From assembly GCF_964340395.1 (NCBI RefSeq), contig NC_135562.1, positions 2,097,501 through 2,132,500 of the forward strand: a stretch of DNA of 35,000 nt, given 5' to 3'. The position numbers and the translations under genes were made by a program. The notes under the pieces were generated by a model. The model made no database searches, was not told the DNA's origin, and saw nothing but the letters and a program-made list of their open reading frames with translations. Source of the DNA: Glandiceps talaboti. Taxonomy: Eukaryota > Hemichordata > Enteropneusta > Spengelidae. Numbering within the stretch: position 1 is the first letter of the stretch; each line of letters opens with the position of its first letter. Below are positions 1 to 12,189 of the stretch, piece after piece.

Positions 1-1016
1 CCATGAATAAATCACTAACAGACCAGAATGCAAAATATACGTCTATCAATCAGATGTTATATCTTGTAGAGGTGGTTTTCTATGTTGATACAACCTACAC
101 TTCTATTCCCAATGGACCAATAGACACATGTCCGTATACACCGTAAATGATAACTCTTTAGTTTCTAATATAAAAAATATAGTTTAACAGCACGCAGGGA
201 ACCGTCATTTTGATCATTAACACGGATGTGAATATATTGCCTCTAGCATTACCTGGCGCAGATAAAGTACAAATATCCCTTACAATTCTTGCTGTTTGCA
301 GTGTTCAAACAATTTCGGTTGGGAGCTCTTCTGCAAATACTGCCTCTAGATTAAAACCAACGGTCTTTGTAATGATGGATTCCAGCTGATGCTAAATTGC
401 TTGAAAATCTTTAATCAGATATACGACAGCATTCATATAGTTTTATCATTTGAGATTGACTCCAGATATCTATTATGAAGTATAGTAATGAAATCACAAT
501 ATACAGAACATGCACAAAGAATGTTAAAATAACTCATTCGTATACACGTGATTACAACTTTTTTCAAATCTTTGTATAATGAAGTCATTATGTCCTGTAT
601 TCATTTATTCTCTCTCTAAAATTGGATAATTTTCGTATTCTGAGAAAGTTAGGGTTAGGGTTTCAGTTTGATTATATTCCCAAACACCTGTTACAGTAAC
701 CCAATGTGAATATCAATGAAGTATGTGTTATTATGGGTATCCATGACAACCCAGTATGACTACATCTAATTTAAATAGGTTTATTATTCTACTTATATAC
801 TTGAGGAAACAGACAGATTTGGATTTACATTTTCTCCTACATGTCCATCTGTACGGTAGATAACATAACCTCTCTTCCTAAGAAAAATATCTTGCTACAA
901 CAACACATCAGAACATTAACTTTATCACTTTCTCTTGATAAAGAGATTAATATGCAAAATGTAAATATATAGCAGAAGATAATGACAGGATTGCTTTAGG
1001 CAGGATTACTTGTACA
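1..1016. other. Unique A+T-rich non-coding DNA
   Basis: No open frame, RNA fold or repeat that I can support. Two tandem TTAGGG units occur near 651-662 inside unique sequence; this is too short to be telomeric. Best read as intergenic or intronic. Confidence 0.6.
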
Positions 1017-1202
1017 TACGTATGTATGTATGTATGTATGTATGTATGTATGTATGTACATGTATGTATGTATGTATTACGTATGTACGTATGTACGTGT
1101 ACGTACGTATGTATGTATGTATGTATGTATGTATGTATGTATGTATGTATGTACGTATCTACTTATGTACGTACGTACGTGACCACGCATGCACGCACGA
1201 AC

Positions 1203-1258
<56 letters not shown>

Positions 1259-1303
1259 GCGCGTGCGTGCGTGCGTGCGTGCGTGTGTGTGTGTGGCATA
1301 AAT
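1017..1303. repeat. Compound microsatellite (TATG)n / (TACG) / (TGTC)n / (GTGC)n
   Basis: The tract starts as TATG repeats with TACG substitutions (about 1017-1190). It passes through a short mixed segment into about 15 uninterrupted GTCT/TGTC units (1199-1258), then GTGC units and a short GT run (to about 1296). Each sub-tract is one or two substitutions from the next, as expected from slippage plus point mutation. Open frames on both strands (MYVC-, CLSV- and TDRQ-type peptides) are repeat translations, not genes. Confidence 0.97.
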
Positions 1304-4003
1304 GACGCATGTATGTATATATGGTATAAAATTAATGTATTATAAATCTAAGATATTATCTATTGTGTATAAATCCTGATTGAATCTATGATATCATGAT
1401 ACAACATATTGGAGAATGCATTTCATCAGATGTATCTACATTTCATCTCAAAAGTTCCATAATGGTTTATTAAAGATAGCATGGTAACAATTGTTCTGTA
1501 CATGTTGTATATTTCTCTCCGCAACCAATATTTCATGTTTTGATAATTAATAGCACTGTATTATCAAACCCTGCTTGGTATACGTGATAATAGTCCTGAA
1601 AAGTAGTTAGCTTCTTTAATAAAAAAGAATTGCTTTTCACTGAAAGAGCACGTAACTCTATCTATACAAACACGTATTATTAAAGGAATGAATGCAATGC
1701 TCCGCCCGGACATGACATATTGCAAGTTTTTAAAATAAACTGTCTCTTTCAATACGAGCGTGTGTACCTCTTAGAAAATCACGATGAATGTGCTGAAAGA
1801 CAATAATATATTTTACATCGCAAATAATTCGCCCCCGCCTTTGATTGTATAGGTATAGACTATAAATTGAGAGTTTTGTGATGGATTTCATATTTTCAAA
1901 TAACTAATTATATTTGTTGGTAAACCAACAGGAACAAACGGTTCCATTCAGTGAACATATATCATTAATGTTCAAGTAACTGTCGATAACAATAATAATG
2001 TCTTTCAGTAAATTAGATTCGTTACTGAGCCATTGCATTATTAATATTCAGTAGAATCTCAACAAAATACCAAGTTAGTGTAGCCAACCATATAATTGAC
2101 CTTAGGAGATAGTTATCATTGCCTGTACCACCAGAGATACAAAACTTTGAACGTGTTTGTCAATCATAGTTAACTCAAAATCCATCGACCAACATCTCCT
2201 TAACTTATAAGTCTTGTTCAACTGATACATTTATGAAGAGTTCTTCTGACGCCAGACCTAAACAATGTGGACTTAAACTATGTAAACAGAAGTAAGGAAT
2301 CACTATACAGAAACTAAGTGTGAATGTTGCGTTAAATACAGAGTTACTTAAAAGTCCGGTGCAAAAACTACTAACCACTTTACTCATTTCAGAAGTAACG
2401 TATGACGTCACTGTCTGATGTAGCAATTTGTATGACGTGTTCTATTTTAACAACGTCCGTCAGAAACATTTTATTCAATTACATCTTCCACCAGACACTA
2501 ATTACATACGCCCATGTTGTCTGCTTCTCTGCGCCATCCACTGTTTATTGAATTTGTAAGTCTGTGTTTATTTATTTATCTATTATTGTCATATTTTGCT
2601 GACCAGGTTATTGACATAAAACATTGTCACGTATGACTGCAATATTAACAATCAGGAAAGTCATGTCACCCGGAACAGGAACGGTTCTAATGTTAGATGT
2701 CTATATAGAACAGTGATCAAAACACTGGAAAGATTTGCACTGTAAAAAGTCACTTGAATTCTAATATAATTCCTTTCAAATTAAACTGATAATTGGAACA
2801 AAGAGAATACAAAGACCATCCGAACTATTCATTTCATTTCTAATAAGGGTGATTACATTTCTAGGAATGTCATATAGTTGCCCAGATGACCTAGTACAAG
2901 AACTCACATGTATATCTAATATCCTGCCTACATAAAGCTGAACTAAAGCCAATGAAAACATTTTGTATGTTACTGTTGCTACTAAAGCTCAACAAAAGCC
3001 TGTCTGAAAAATGATTTTAATCATTTCGCACTTATAATTTCTTAGCTTCACTAGTATCACCTGATATCGGGAAATGAGATTGAAGCTGATCAAAGGCTCG
3101 CTAGTCCATGTTCCAATTAGTGCAGTTCTTACTACAAAAAACCTACAATTTCTGGTCAACCTTGAAGGAAGAATATTTCCCGTTGAAATTAGCATTACGA
3201 TATTCGTATCTTTAATAGATTTGAATTCGACTGCTTTTAGCAGGTAAGGTAACGGCAAACTGAGCAGAGAAATATTAACATATTTAACTTAATTGTTAAA
3301 AGTATAAATACATATTCTCGATCTTGAGATCTCAGAAAGGTGTCGTACACCACTGCTTTGCACATCACCTTTACCTACTATGCATCGTTGAACAAGTGAT
3401 TAGATATTGATCAATAAATTTGCTTCACACTGTTTTTAATTTTATTAATTACTATCAATTACATGGCAAGTTTATAGTGATAATAACCAAGAGCATTTGA
3501 TTGAACATGAATAAAATACGTTTGATAAAAGTTGGTCGACTACCTTGGCATCTGTTGCAACATAGCAACAATGGATGTTAACGCTTGCCTGACAGGTCAC
3601 CAGCATAAGATGCTTCTTTCTATGTTCCCTGATGATATAATGTGTTAAAAAGTTCTTTAAATGGGTAGTTTTGTAGTTAGATATATATTAATTTGTGTAT
3701 TAAAATATCAATAATTACATCGATCAATTAATCTTAGGAAATTAGGACACACTACCATACAAAGTCTTATGAGGGGGGGGGGAGCGATAATTGTCATAAA
3801 TCCTTTCCAAGTCTAGTCAGGTATTATCAACGCGTCTCAAGTGTCAAGTTGTCAGTGTGTAATATGAAATATTATTCATTCTATATTTGCGCGGGCAAAA
3901 CAAAGATACATAGATACATTTTGTAGAATATTTTTTTTCCAGCAAACCGTCAGTTTAACAGGAAGCCAACCAAGGGTATGATTAAAACATTCCATGTCAA
4001 GTT
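1304..4003. other. Unique A+T-rich non-coding DNA, 2.7 kb
   Basis: Only short open frames are present, none with a recognisable domain. A perfect palindromic CRE octamer TGACGTCA lies at 2403-2410, and a second TATGACGT half-site lies about 30 bases further on. A ten-base G run sits at about 3774-3783. There are small palindromes, for example TGTTGGT/ACCAACA near 1915-1930. Nothing else can be supported. Confidence 0.55.
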
Positions 4004-4096
4004 ATGAAAGAGCCCTAGTTATTGGCAGGGTTTTATGAAAGAGCCCTAGTTATTGGCTTGGTTTTATGAAAGCGCCCTAGTTTTTGACTGTTTTTT
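4004..4096. repeat. Three-copy 31-bp tandem repeat
   Basis: Units begin at 4004, 4035 and 4066, spaced exactly 31 bases. Each opens with ATGAAAG and carries GCCCTAGTT. The first two are nearly identical; the third has a few substitutions (GAGCCC to GCGCCC, TTATTGG to TTTTTGA) and runs into a T-rich stretch. This is a young local duplication of unknown function. Confidence 0.9.
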
Positions 4097-4820
4097 TTCG
4101 TAGCGTGGCACCCTAACATGCAAATGTGTGAGTCGGGCAACTGCCTCGCCTTAACGTTTACGGTAGCTAATATTATTATATTGTTCCGTATGTATGTTAA
4201 GGTCTTTGATAAGTGCATTTGTACATGAGGTAGTCATGGACGTCAGTAGGAGATGAAGATGGCATGTGTTTTCGTTCACAATGATGCGTACTGGTTAGCC
4301 TGGAATGATTTACAGAATGCAAACTCCCTAACTACAAAATCGTGTCTCCTGGTTTCTAAGTCATCATTAATGCATACCGCGTAAATAGTAAACAGTATTG
4401 ATATCTTTGTACAATTATCAGCGCAGAAATACAAATTGATATATTGTTGCACATCACGTTAAATTGTCAGGTTTAAATCGTGTGTATGTAATCAAATACC
4501 TGTACCAGATAATGGCATCTCATTGTGTACGTCTTTTCCAGTCAGAATGATTAGTAGCAATTAATCAACAGAAGGCTTATCACACGGCAACATCATACAG
4601 TCATCCCTATTAATGTTATTGAATAGTGTATGCTGTATGAATATAAATATATGTTTAGCTAATACTGGCTTCTGATGGAACCTGTACTTTGTGAGTCATT
4701 AAGTCCATGATGTAATATACATCTAATAACCTTTGGCTTTCAGTACATCGATGTGTTACTGTACATTATGTCATGTTGATACTACAGAAAGGAGAACATA
4801 TTAGTTGAGACTGCTTGATT
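4097..4820. other. Unique A+T-rich non-coding DNA
   Basis: No supported gene or repeat. One isolated octamer on the minus strand (ATGCAAAT, 4118-4125) is the kind of match expected by chance at this base composition. Confidence 0.55.
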
Positions 4821-4883
4821 GACAGACAGACAGACGGACGGACGGACTGACGGACGGACGGACAGGCAGACAGACAGACAGAC

Positions 4884-4944
<61 letters not shown>

Positions 4945-4945
4945 C
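4821..4945. repeat. (GACA)n microsatellite with GACG variants
   Basis: Runs of GACA (TGTC on the other strand) with an early block of GACG/GACT variants (about 4833-4862), one AGAG interruption, then a pure run to about 4943. The minus-strand open frames of CLSV repeats across it come from the tetranucleotide and are not a protein. Confidence 0.97.
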
Positions 4946-5496
4946 AAAAATAAAAGCAGATAGACAGGGATACTCAGGCAGAGAAATAAACTTATGAAGA
5001 AACCCAGACACATAAAACAAACTTAAACTCTGAATTAAGATGTTCATACAGATAATACTATATGGTGATAATTACACTCTCCATAACTTATTGGCATAGT
5101 TAGTAAGTCGATCGCGTTTACAAACGCCTACATATGATTCAGAGTGTTAGAGGTCATATCCATTATTGGTTTGATTTCCAGTGCTTACTATATTGTTATT
5201 ATGCCGTAAGGCACGAATCGAATGCATTGGTGTTGTATGGAGACATACTATCCAACATTGTGATATTTTAGTTAATGGCTAAAAACATGCTTTTCACATT
5301 CTTGTTGCATTCTCTGTAGTTTATAGGACGGTATCTTCAAGCAAACGCAGTGTGAAAATATTAAAATCACATCGTGAGCAATAAGCTGGGAAATTTTAAT
5401 GTAAGCAGGTCACGGAGAACACCTTGACCGTACTTATATGTACGTATATAGCAACAAGATAAAGTTTTATGACATGTAGCTTGTTCCTCGACTCAA
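4946..5496. other. Unique non-coding DNA
   Basis: No supported feature. The first 50 bases after the GACA tract are purine-rich and probably decayed repeat. Confidence 0.5.
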
Positions 5497-5562
5497 AACC
5501 CAAGGCAGTGATAACATGAATATCGTTCGAACCCAAGGCAGTGATAACATGAATATCTTTCG
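5497..5562. repeat. 33-bp tandem duplication
   Basis: Two copies beginning at 5497 and 5530, each starting AACCCAAGGCAGTGATAACA. They differ at only one or two positions near the end (ATCGTTCGA versus ATCTTTCGA). Because 33 is a multiple of three, a minus-strand open frame runs through both copies (HVITALG repeated), but nothing else suggests coding. Confidence 0.93.
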
Positions 5563-5879
5563 ATACTCTTGACATATTTAGCACCATAGAATCTTCACCA
5601 TGTAACCATGCATAAAGATAAAAATGTGACAGAGACGTGTCCTAGTTTTTCTGAACAAACATTAGAAAAAGGTCGCCCTTTGCCCAATCCTTAGTGTAAA
5701 GAATCTCATTGTTAGACAGTATACAATAAAATCAATTTTGAAGTGCAACGCGAAGTGGATGAGCTAAATTCTTAATGCAGGTATTAATGTATTAAAGTAT
5801 TAATGTACATGTGATTATGGTGATTGTAATAGTAATTCACTTACGGTATTACAGAATTGATAACTTAAATATGATTACT
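5563..5879. other. Unique non-coding DNA
   Basis: A+T-rich, no supported feature. A short direct echo of TATTAATGTA occurs around 5780-5805. Confidence 0.5.
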
Positions 5880-5966
5880 ATAAGTATACAATAGACACCG
5901 GTGGAAAGATAAACAACAAGGCGGAGCTGCGTCGTTTATCTTTCCACCGGTGTCTATTGTACTTAT
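5880..5966. repeat. Long near-perfect inverted repeat (hairpin)
   Basis: Left arm 5887-5914 and right arm 5934-5961 are perfect reverse complements over 28 bases. Key elements are ATAGACACCGGTGG on the left and CCACCGGTGTCTAT on the right. The loop is 19 bases (5915-5933). The pairing continues outward for five more bases (5880-5884 with 5962-5966) if two bases on the left, 5885-5886, bulge. Such perfection implies a recent origin or selection. Options are a foldback element, a remnant of two facing termini, or a transcribed hairpin (small-RNA precursor). No target-site duplication is obvious. Confidence 0.93.
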
Positions 5967-6275
5967 GCCCTACAAGTTCACAGGATGGCAGGATTAGTCC
6001 ATCTCACCCTTGCTAGACTAGATTAAGATAAAGTACGCACTGTCTCACCCCTTGCCAGGCTAGGTGATGATAATACTGAGATAAAAGTGTAGACATTCGG
6101 ATGGGGACACACACAGCATGCAGTGTTCACGGCGAAACAAATAAGCCATACAACATTCTCCCCTTTATACCTCCATGCTCATATGAAGACCTGTGTACAA
6201 TTCTTTTTTAAATGTTTACCGTTTCTTTTGAATGGTAATAGTTGTACCCTCCTTACTGTGCAGTCACTACTCCAT
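5967..6275. other. Non-coding DNA with a degenerate duplicated segment
   Basis: A diverged duplication of about 41 bases is visible: TCTCACCCTTGCTAGACTAG near 6002 and TCTCACCCCTTGCCAGGCTA near 6043. No gene is supported. Confidence 0.45.
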
Positions 6276-6531
6276 TCATGGTACAGTAGTATGACTTATT
6301 TTTAATACTACTCTCCACAACTCTTTTTCTCCGTAATTAAGTGTCCCTCGTAATTTTAGCAAACTATTTTGGTCCGGCCCGTACTCTTGCATTTCATTCT
6401 TCAGACTAGGGAGGCTCCCCTTCTATAATTCCATGTTCAGGCATATGGTTTCTGGTTTTACATGAACTACAAAGGTCAACCCAATTCACACCTTCTAAAT
6501 CCCCCTTTGTCTTACACTATCCATTACTGAT
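6276..6531 (-). pseudogene. Possible decayed coding fragment (two overlapping frames)
   Basis: On the minus strand an open frame of 36 codons (about 6531 down to the stop at 6406-6408) contains VNWVDLCSSCKTRNHMPEHG. It overlaps a second open frame, offset by one, of 48 codons (6422 down to the stop at 6276-6278) containing KNEMQEYGPDQNSLLKLRG. Both have a charged, protein-like composition unlike the A+T-driven F/I/Y/K noise elsewhere. The handover at about 6405-6425 would need a frameshift or a splice. There is no start codon and I recognise no family. It could be an old transposon ORF, an exon, or chance; the call is weak. Confidence 0.2.
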
Positions 6532-6703
6532 AAGACTTCAGCAGCAACTCAGACAAGGAGTTGGTTATAACCCGCTACACAAACTTTAATATTAGCTCCG
6601 GTAGAGGACTGCTAATCCTGTACATGTCAAACACCAAGTCAACATTTTGACAGCTAAAGGGTATATACTTTTACTGACGATCTAGAATGAAATGTCACTC
6701 ACA
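6532..6703. other. Non-coding flank of the MITE candidate
   Basis: No supported feature in this short stretch. Confidence 0.4.
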
Positions 6704-7049
6704 TTTAAAGTGACACAAGCTGAGTTTGTAACTTTTTTTCTTCAGCGAAAATACTTACATAAAATCTCTAGTACACTGGTTATGACGATACATACCTTCT
6801 ATAACATTACAATTGTGTTCTGGTATTGTTAGAACACATGATGGTAAGTAGGGATTTCCACGACATTTTTTTCATACGTATGAAATATTACGTCATCAGC
6901 TCATGTATAAGTGATAATTTGATACGAAGTTTGAGTTCAGTCGGCTGCAAGTGATGGTGACGTATGCTTCAGGACATAGAATAATATAAATATCTACAGC
7001 AAAATGTACACCAAAAAAAAGGTATCAACTCAGCTTGTGCCCCTTTAAA
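6704..7049. mobile_element. MITE-like element with 32-bp terminal inverted repeats
   Basis: The left terminus at 6710-6741 (GTGACACAAGCTGAGTTTGT, then AAC and a T run) matches the reverse complement of the right terminus at 7012-7043 (GGGGCACAAGCTGAGTTGAT, then ACC and a T run) with only a few mismatches. TTTAAA sits directly outside both ends (6704-6709 and 7044-7049). This could be a 6-bp target-site duplication, or a TTAA duplication with the termini reaching one base further. The span between the TTTAAA copies is 334 bp with no ORF, the normal build of a non-autonomous DNA transposon. The sub-terminal sequences also look loosely inverted. TTAA duplications are known for the piggyBac and Kolobok groups, but the superfamily cannot be assigned here. 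Confidence 0.6.
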
Positions 7050-7856
7050 GAGAATAAAACGTGTGTTATAACCTCTGACAAGCTTTATAAAAATACAAAT
7101 TCACCTGGTCCAGGACAGTATACTGTCCCAGCGTTATTTTATTCTGTCATTCAAGCATCACTTCTTTGAATCAAATTGTTGAAAAAAAGCAGAACAATCC
7201 GATGAATATCCTGGTTGTTGCCTAACATTATCCTGCGGAGTTTATAATCATGTCAATATGACTAACACTGGCGACGTGTTTTTTTACGGGAGATAAATTC
7301 CATTTATTTTGGTCTAACTATATAACAGTGTGACAAATTGTATTGCATTATTAGAGTATTGATAACAAATATTGTTTAACGTATTTATCAGAGCTGTTAC
7401 GTATTTCTGGCAAACGATAGAACAGTTTACGTAAATGGGATTGTCATCCATGGAGACCGTGACGGCTACGATAATTGACCGAAAGAGGGCGCTTATTGAA
7501 AAAAAATACACTTTTAAAATCCCCGACTCTAAGACAAGCAATGCCTTGCGGTTTTAAATCCATTAACTAACGTAAAAATTCCAAAACAATTACTAGAAGT
7601 GACAGTTGTACTTTCTACTCCACGATAATCTTTAACCCTAACCCAGACTCTTTGCTGACAGAGTTAACAAAATTTACGAGATGATGCGGGTCATTTAGAG
7701 GTAAATGATACCTTTGGGACATACATTTGTCATCAGTTTTGTTTTCCTCGACTCGTCAGTGACAGTCGTATGCGAAATGTTATGGCAATCTTGAAGTTCT
7801 ATATACATGACGGTTTTTAATCTACATTGGATGCGTAGTTATATGATCATGAGTGG
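7050..7856. other. Unique non-coding DNA
   Basis: Only short chance open frames; no supported repeat or RNA gene. Confidence 0.5.
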
Positions 7857-7929
7857 TGGATGAATTGTTGGTGGGTATGTGAGTGGATGGATGGATGAAT
7901 GGATGGATGGTGGATGGATGGATAGGTGG
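7857..7929. repeat. Degenerate (GGAT)n microsatellite
   Basis: GGAT repeats interrupted by GAAT, GTGG and GGGT variants. The minus-strand frame reading IHPPSIHSSIHP is the translation of the tract. Confidence 0.85.
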
Positions 7930-9616
7930 GCAGCTGGAGGAATGGCGGGAGGGGATGGAGATAGGGTCAAAATTATGTACAAAGGGGAGAGGGGAAACAG
8001 GAGTTGGATAAAGGGACGCGTGCTGCCAATGATAAAATAAACTTTATGACAAATACACAAAGACCCATATTATATTTGAGCACAATACCTTGCCCTTGAA
8101 ACATTTACAGTTTAATTTGTGGTGAGTCTCGTCAACAACAGGGCTATATAGAATCACAACATGTGTAGATCTTCGTTATTGTGTATGTCAAAATCTAAAA
8201 CCATAAAATCCAACATGTTTACAACAAGATGGAAATGCAACGTATTTGGGATGAGTGTATACTTTAGTATTTCCGAAATCGCTATGGACCCATAACTTTA
8301 AATATTTACAAATGATCAGCAGAGTGTATGGTGAATGGAAAGAAGGTTTTGCCAGCACTTTTATGGACTATATTATCTGTAACATTTTTATCGTTCTTGT
8401 TATTTTGCCAACACCACGTATAACGACGAACTAGTCTGTTTTCCGGTGCACTTCTTACATGATAAGTAGACTTATCAAACGGGGATTGGCATGTCAATAA
8501 TAAGGCAAAATTTATTCTTTAAAAAAAAAGGATTGAATATGATAGTATTTGTATTGACATTGTTTACGATGGAATCAAACCCCTAGAGATCGATGTAGCT
8601 CTGAATTCTTTATCATTTCAATGCTCAGTCAATTTATTGATTTCATATCGATCATTAACCATATAACTCTTGCCCGAAGCTTTCTACTAGCCGTAAAACG
8701 TAGCACCTGCGCAGAGGATGGTTGTGTAAAGTGCCAAGATTTCGCTACGCATGACATGTTATCTCATATCTTAGATTCCAAAAGGGTAACTTTATTATAA
8801 TTTACTCTATCTTAGACTAATAGAGTTCGATATCAATTTCAATAACGTTATCTTATCTCCTGTTCTAACAATGATGTTCAGAAAAGTTGGCTCCCTTTCA
8901 GTGCCTATTTTGCCCCTTTACCTTGATTCATAAATTACAGATGTACAGACAATTCTATTGGTCTCCAGAGACATGTCTGTGTACTCATCGTGCCCACTTT
9001 GTGTTTTTAAATGTTACGGCATAGCAGTGGGGAAATATACACCATAATTTAAGGGCAAACTGTAAGTGAAAAGTCTGCAGTGATCGGTAAAATCATACAA
9101 ACATTACACTAATTTATATGGGTGATAAAACATTGGAAATAATGGAAAAGTGCACAATAAATTGACCCAGAATCAAACTCTAACATGTCTGATTCGAATC
9201 TTTTCTCAATAAAATGTCATCTTTAGTAGATAATCTATTGTGATATGTCTATACATCTCTATTTCCTGGTTAATGTATATACTATACATCTTTCTTCCCT
9301 GGCTAATATTAATGATTGCTATTGAAAATTAACCAGGGAAGTAACAGAACCTATTGATGACACAAACGTAACGCCATGAAACCACCCAGTTGATTACTAA
9401 GAAAATAAACATGTTTTGTTTGTAACTTATGTTAATGATGAATAAACCAATTTTGGTTCATGTTTGTCTTATGCGCACATGTGTTGCGCAAAATAATAAT
9501 AATCTTGAAAAGCAAATTGAGTGATCAATTTGAAGTAGGAAATAGATTGAAACACAAAAAGCAAGAAGAATTTTTAAAATGTTTACCAAGTTTCCATTGT
9601 ACACCAGTTAATATCA
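7930..9616. other. Unique A+T-rich non-coding DNA
   Basis: A local inverted repeat is visible at about 9294-9340 (CTTCCCTGGCTAAT facing ATTAACCAGGGAAG), with a related direct copy of TTTCCTGGTTAATG at about 9262. CTATACATCT occurs twice (about 9249 and 9281). No gene is supported. Confidence 0.5.
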
Positions 9617-9811
9617 AGTATGTATGTATGTATGTATGTATGTATGTATGTATGTATGTATGTATGTATGTATGTATGTATGTATGTGTGTGTGTGTGCG
9701 TGCGTACATGCATGCATGCATGCATGCATGTATGTATGCATGTATGTATGTATGTATGTATGTATGTATGTATGTATGTATGTATGTATGTATGTATGTA
9801 TGTATGTATGC
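9617..9811. repeat. (TATG)n microsatellite with central GTGC/GCAT block
   Basis: A TATG array of about 70 bases, then GT and GTGC units, then a self-complementary block of GCAT units (about 9711-9730), then a second TATG array of about 80 bases. The GCAT block can form a cruciform. The 145-residue plus-strand frame (9460-9897) and the MYVC/HTYI frames here exist because a stop-free 4-bp unit keeps all relevant frames open. Confidence 0.97.
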
Positions 9812-12189
9812 ATATATGTTTCTATGAAATAAACATGTTAGCCTATCTAACATGTTCAAATGAAAGTGTGAGTAGTGTTTCATCTACTTTTGAGTAATAC
9901 CACGTCGTTATACCACGTCGTATGTCAGGTCACATTGCCTCGATGCATTAAACAGAATGTTATGAATCTCTTATATTGGATAGGAAATGTATAATACACT
10001 CAATGAAGATAAAATGTTAGCACGTTTGCGAATATGACTCCGACAGGAATTCACACCCAAGACCTTTTGTGTCGTTAAATTCCTTAGACACACGAAGTGA
10101 TGATTTGATGGATAGGTGGATCTTGTAACGAAGCAAATCGACAGTTAATATTCCGATAATAATATCAAATCGGTAAAAATCGTTTTAGGCAGTGGGAATA
10201 CTAAGTCATATAGCTAGAAGTCTGTGACATCTTTAATTTAGAAATGTTGACCTTAATGACATCCCATGATACCATGGGTGTGTTGTTCAAGCTGTTCTTG
10301 TTGCTCATACTGAAGTGCACTGTCATATGGCATAAGTGTCACTGCAAACTACAACGTAAAAACGTTCGTTGGTTATAGATATATGTATGTCCAATATTTG
10401 AACTGTGTAACCTATTGAAATGTCAATGGTAAGATCTTGGTACGAGATCATGCATGGATTGGAAAATGTGTAAGTCAGTTTTGTATAAGCTACAATATTA
10501 TACATTAATCCGATTCTGTTTGACACACAGCCACACAAATATATACATTAAATTGTTAAATGTGAAGATATATATTGTACTTTTTACATTGGCCAAAAAT
10601 GAAATGTATATAATATATATATATTCAGATGTCATTTGTGTTACAATTGAAAACTTAATAACTTTATCAACTATTAATTTTATGTGATTTGAAAGCAACA
10701 TATTGATAGCGTCAGAGTTTGGGGCCGGGGGGGGGGCAGAAAAAGACAGACTGAGAGCTAGAGGGAGATACTGAGACAGAGAAATTATCTCGAATATTAT
10801 ATATTCTTAGATGTCATTTGCTAATGACATACGATTTAAAGTTCCATGCTGGGAGTATTCAACAGTGATAATTTAAAGAGACGTGAACAAAGCATGCTTT
10901 AAAATGTATGTATTCTGCATTCGTGTCATACGAGTATCATATCCTTTGGCTGTTTATAAAAACACGCAAAGGAACATACATCTTTTATAAGTTATTGAAA
11001 GATGACAGAACTGTACTCCCGATGACTGCAACATGTCAAAGTCACCGCTATCTCTATCACCAAGTCTGAAGGGGATTTTATCATTTCTTCGTATCATTGT
11101 AATTGTCATATTATAGCAAGGAAAATCATTAGTCTATATTATATTATAAGTTTGCTACCTATATTACTTGGCATTGTGATTGTTTAGTAATCTTCATATA
11201 ATCCAATTAGTGTTTTGTAATGCAAGTCATCAAAAGAAATGTATGTGTAAAACTTTGATTTTGACGACAGTATAATAACAGCAATGTCTTTGAATACAGT
11301 GTTAACGGTGCACATGAGAACAAGATATCTCTTAATAAGATTTAATAATTCACATTAATGACGATTCATCATTGTATTTAGAATAGATGCAGTCATTTAC
11401 AATTATGACAGATGAAGGATTGTTACAAACTTCGATTGACAATCAAATGTATAAGCTGAGTTTATGCATAAGGTAGAAGGTAAATCCGTGTGTCAAAAGG
11501 TAACTTCTAGTGTTACTCCGATCTTCGAGTACCCAGTGGCTAGATCATGTGATTGCAGAAAGGTCACCATCATATCTATGTACACAGGATCACTTGAACA
11601 GTAGGGAATAAGCTTAGTACATTCGACACAGGTTAATATCCAAAGCTCAGGTAAACATAATGAGAAGGGGACAAACATGACAGTAAACGCATCTGATCTA
11701 TCGCCGCAAGCTAAACCAAACTGTCGCTCCATTCTAAGACTGTTCTATCCTTGTCCTTGCTATCTCTCATTTCTTTATTTCATGTATGTAAGCTCAGATT
11801 TACATGACAAATGTAAATAGATAAAATGTTGAAGTAAAACATGAGAGGGAGTTGCAATGCCGTATGATCATCCTAAACAGCATTGGTAAGTGAGTAAATT
11901 CTAGATCTCTGAGAAATCCTACCATTTTCCTAACTAGTTTAGTGATGCATGCAACCTTCTTTCATGACCATGTGTACAGTTTACTGACCACTAAATCAAA
12001 GTTTAGCGTAATATGGCCAAATATGGAATTTACTGAAAATTGCAAATATGTCATCTAGCATTCTACATACCTGAGCCTCTCGCTATTGGCAAAGTTAAAC
12101 ACTTGGCATCCATGTATAATATGTAATCGATTTGACGTCCTCTATACCTACTAAAAGAATGTTTAGAATTCCTAATTAAGCAATGAAAT
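9812..12189. other. Unique A+T-rich non-coding DNA, 2.4 kb
   Basis: A short near-direct repeat built on AGATGTCATTTG occurs at about 10626 and 10808, each preceded by an AT-rich ATAT run. A G-rich run (GGGCCGGGGGGGGGG) lies at about 10722-10736. A 79-codon minus-strand ATG frame (11493-11732) has no recognisable domain and is of chance length. No gene is called. Confidence 0.5.

Noticed and set aside
651-662. TTAGGGTTAGGG telomere-like sequence
   Set aside because: Only two units inside unique DNA; a chance or negligible interstitial match.
11493-11732. 79-codon minus-strand ATG frame with several cysteines
   Set aside because: No recognisable family, no convincing splice context, and a length compatible with chance.
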